The notes below the pieces were generated by a model, which did not search any database, was not told where the DNA came from, and saw only the letters and a list, made by a program, of their open reading frames with translations. A DNA stretch of 12,611 nucleotides, from the NCBI GenBank assembly GCA_023250585.1, contig JAHFAK010000069.1, positions 1 to 12,611 on the forward strand, read 5' to 3'. This DNA is from Deltaproteobacteria bacterium. Its GTDB lineage: Bacteria; Bdellovibrionota_F; JAHFAK01. Shown in pieces: positions 12,501-12,611 of this stretch (position 1 is its first letter; each line of letters begins with the position of its first letter). A program made the position numbers and the translations under genes.

Positions 12501-12611
12501 GTTGCATTCAAACGCTAACTGCGTTGGCTTCGTCGTCGGCTCCTCAACGTACTCATTACGTACGTTTGCGTCGCCTTCTCCTTGCCGCCTTGTTATCATT
12601 TTGAATGCAAC
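12501..12611. repeat. GC-rich palindromic repeat at the window end
   Basis: Outer arms 12501-12512 and 12600-12611 are 12-base inverted repeats (GTTGCATTCAAA). A second hairpin AACGTAC/GTACGTT (12546-12552 and 12560-12566) sits in the middle. It is clearly more GC-rich than the surrounding DNA, as a dispersed repeat would be. No gene is visible here. The window ends at the arm's last base, so a flanking duplication cannot be tested. Confidence 0.75.

Noticed and set aside
1-12611. CRISPR array
   Set aside because: No regularly spaced direct repeats are present; all repeats seen are palindromes, target duplications or one long direct pair.

Overview
The window looks like a piece of a low-GC bacterial chromosome, probably from a host-associated lineage with a compact genome. 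Genes are closely packed and often overlap, and the intergenic gaps are filled by palindromic repeats. A small bacterium of the Dependentiae/Babeliae or Rickettsiales-like intracellular type would fit, but no marker here proves the phylum. That placement is inference.

Layout. (1) Bases 2-1805, minus strand: a two-gene unit of an RNA-binding protein with a cold-shock domain and two Hfq/Sm-like domains, followed by ribose-phosphate pyrophosphokinase (prs). (2) 1866-3011, plus strand: hemW, a radical-SAM heme chaperone, convergent with the next operon. (3) 8552 down to 3008, minus strand: a complete oligopeptide ABC importer, oppA-oppB-oppC-oppD-oppF. It is interrupted between oppD and oppF by a 157-bp non-coding mobile element, and a related 154-bp element lies immediately upstream of oppA. 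Each element has terminal inverted repeats and is flanked by an exact 8-bp target duplication. (4) 8810-10762, plus strand: a tight three-gene unit of a small exported protein, an exported HEAT-repeat protein and an RNase Z-like metallo-beta-lactamase hydrolase. (5) 10767-12611: an accessory patch. It holds a decayed winged-helix gene on the minus strand, a hairpin repeat, a HEPN-like orphan gene, a terminator and the 3' part of a tRNA-Asp. The tRNA is fused at its anticodon loop to a second copy of the last 131 bases of the RNase Z-like gene. A GC-rich palindromic repeat ends the window.

How it works together. The opp genes form a peptide uptake system: binding protein, two permeases and two ATPases. 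This suits an organism that takes amino acids from its surroundings. Prs supplies PRPP for nucleotide synthesis, and its neighbour is probably an RNA chaperone. The direct repeat bounding the 1.7-kb accessory patch looks like a former integration or duplication event. The most unusual items are the cold-shock/Hfq/Hfq fusion, the two MITEs with different palindromic cargo but shared ends (one cargo shows base-pair covariation), and the tRNA/RNase Z chimera. Three operon-leading genes also have predicted -10 boxes only 8-9 bases before the start codon and no Shine-Dalgarno, which suggests leaderless mRNAs.
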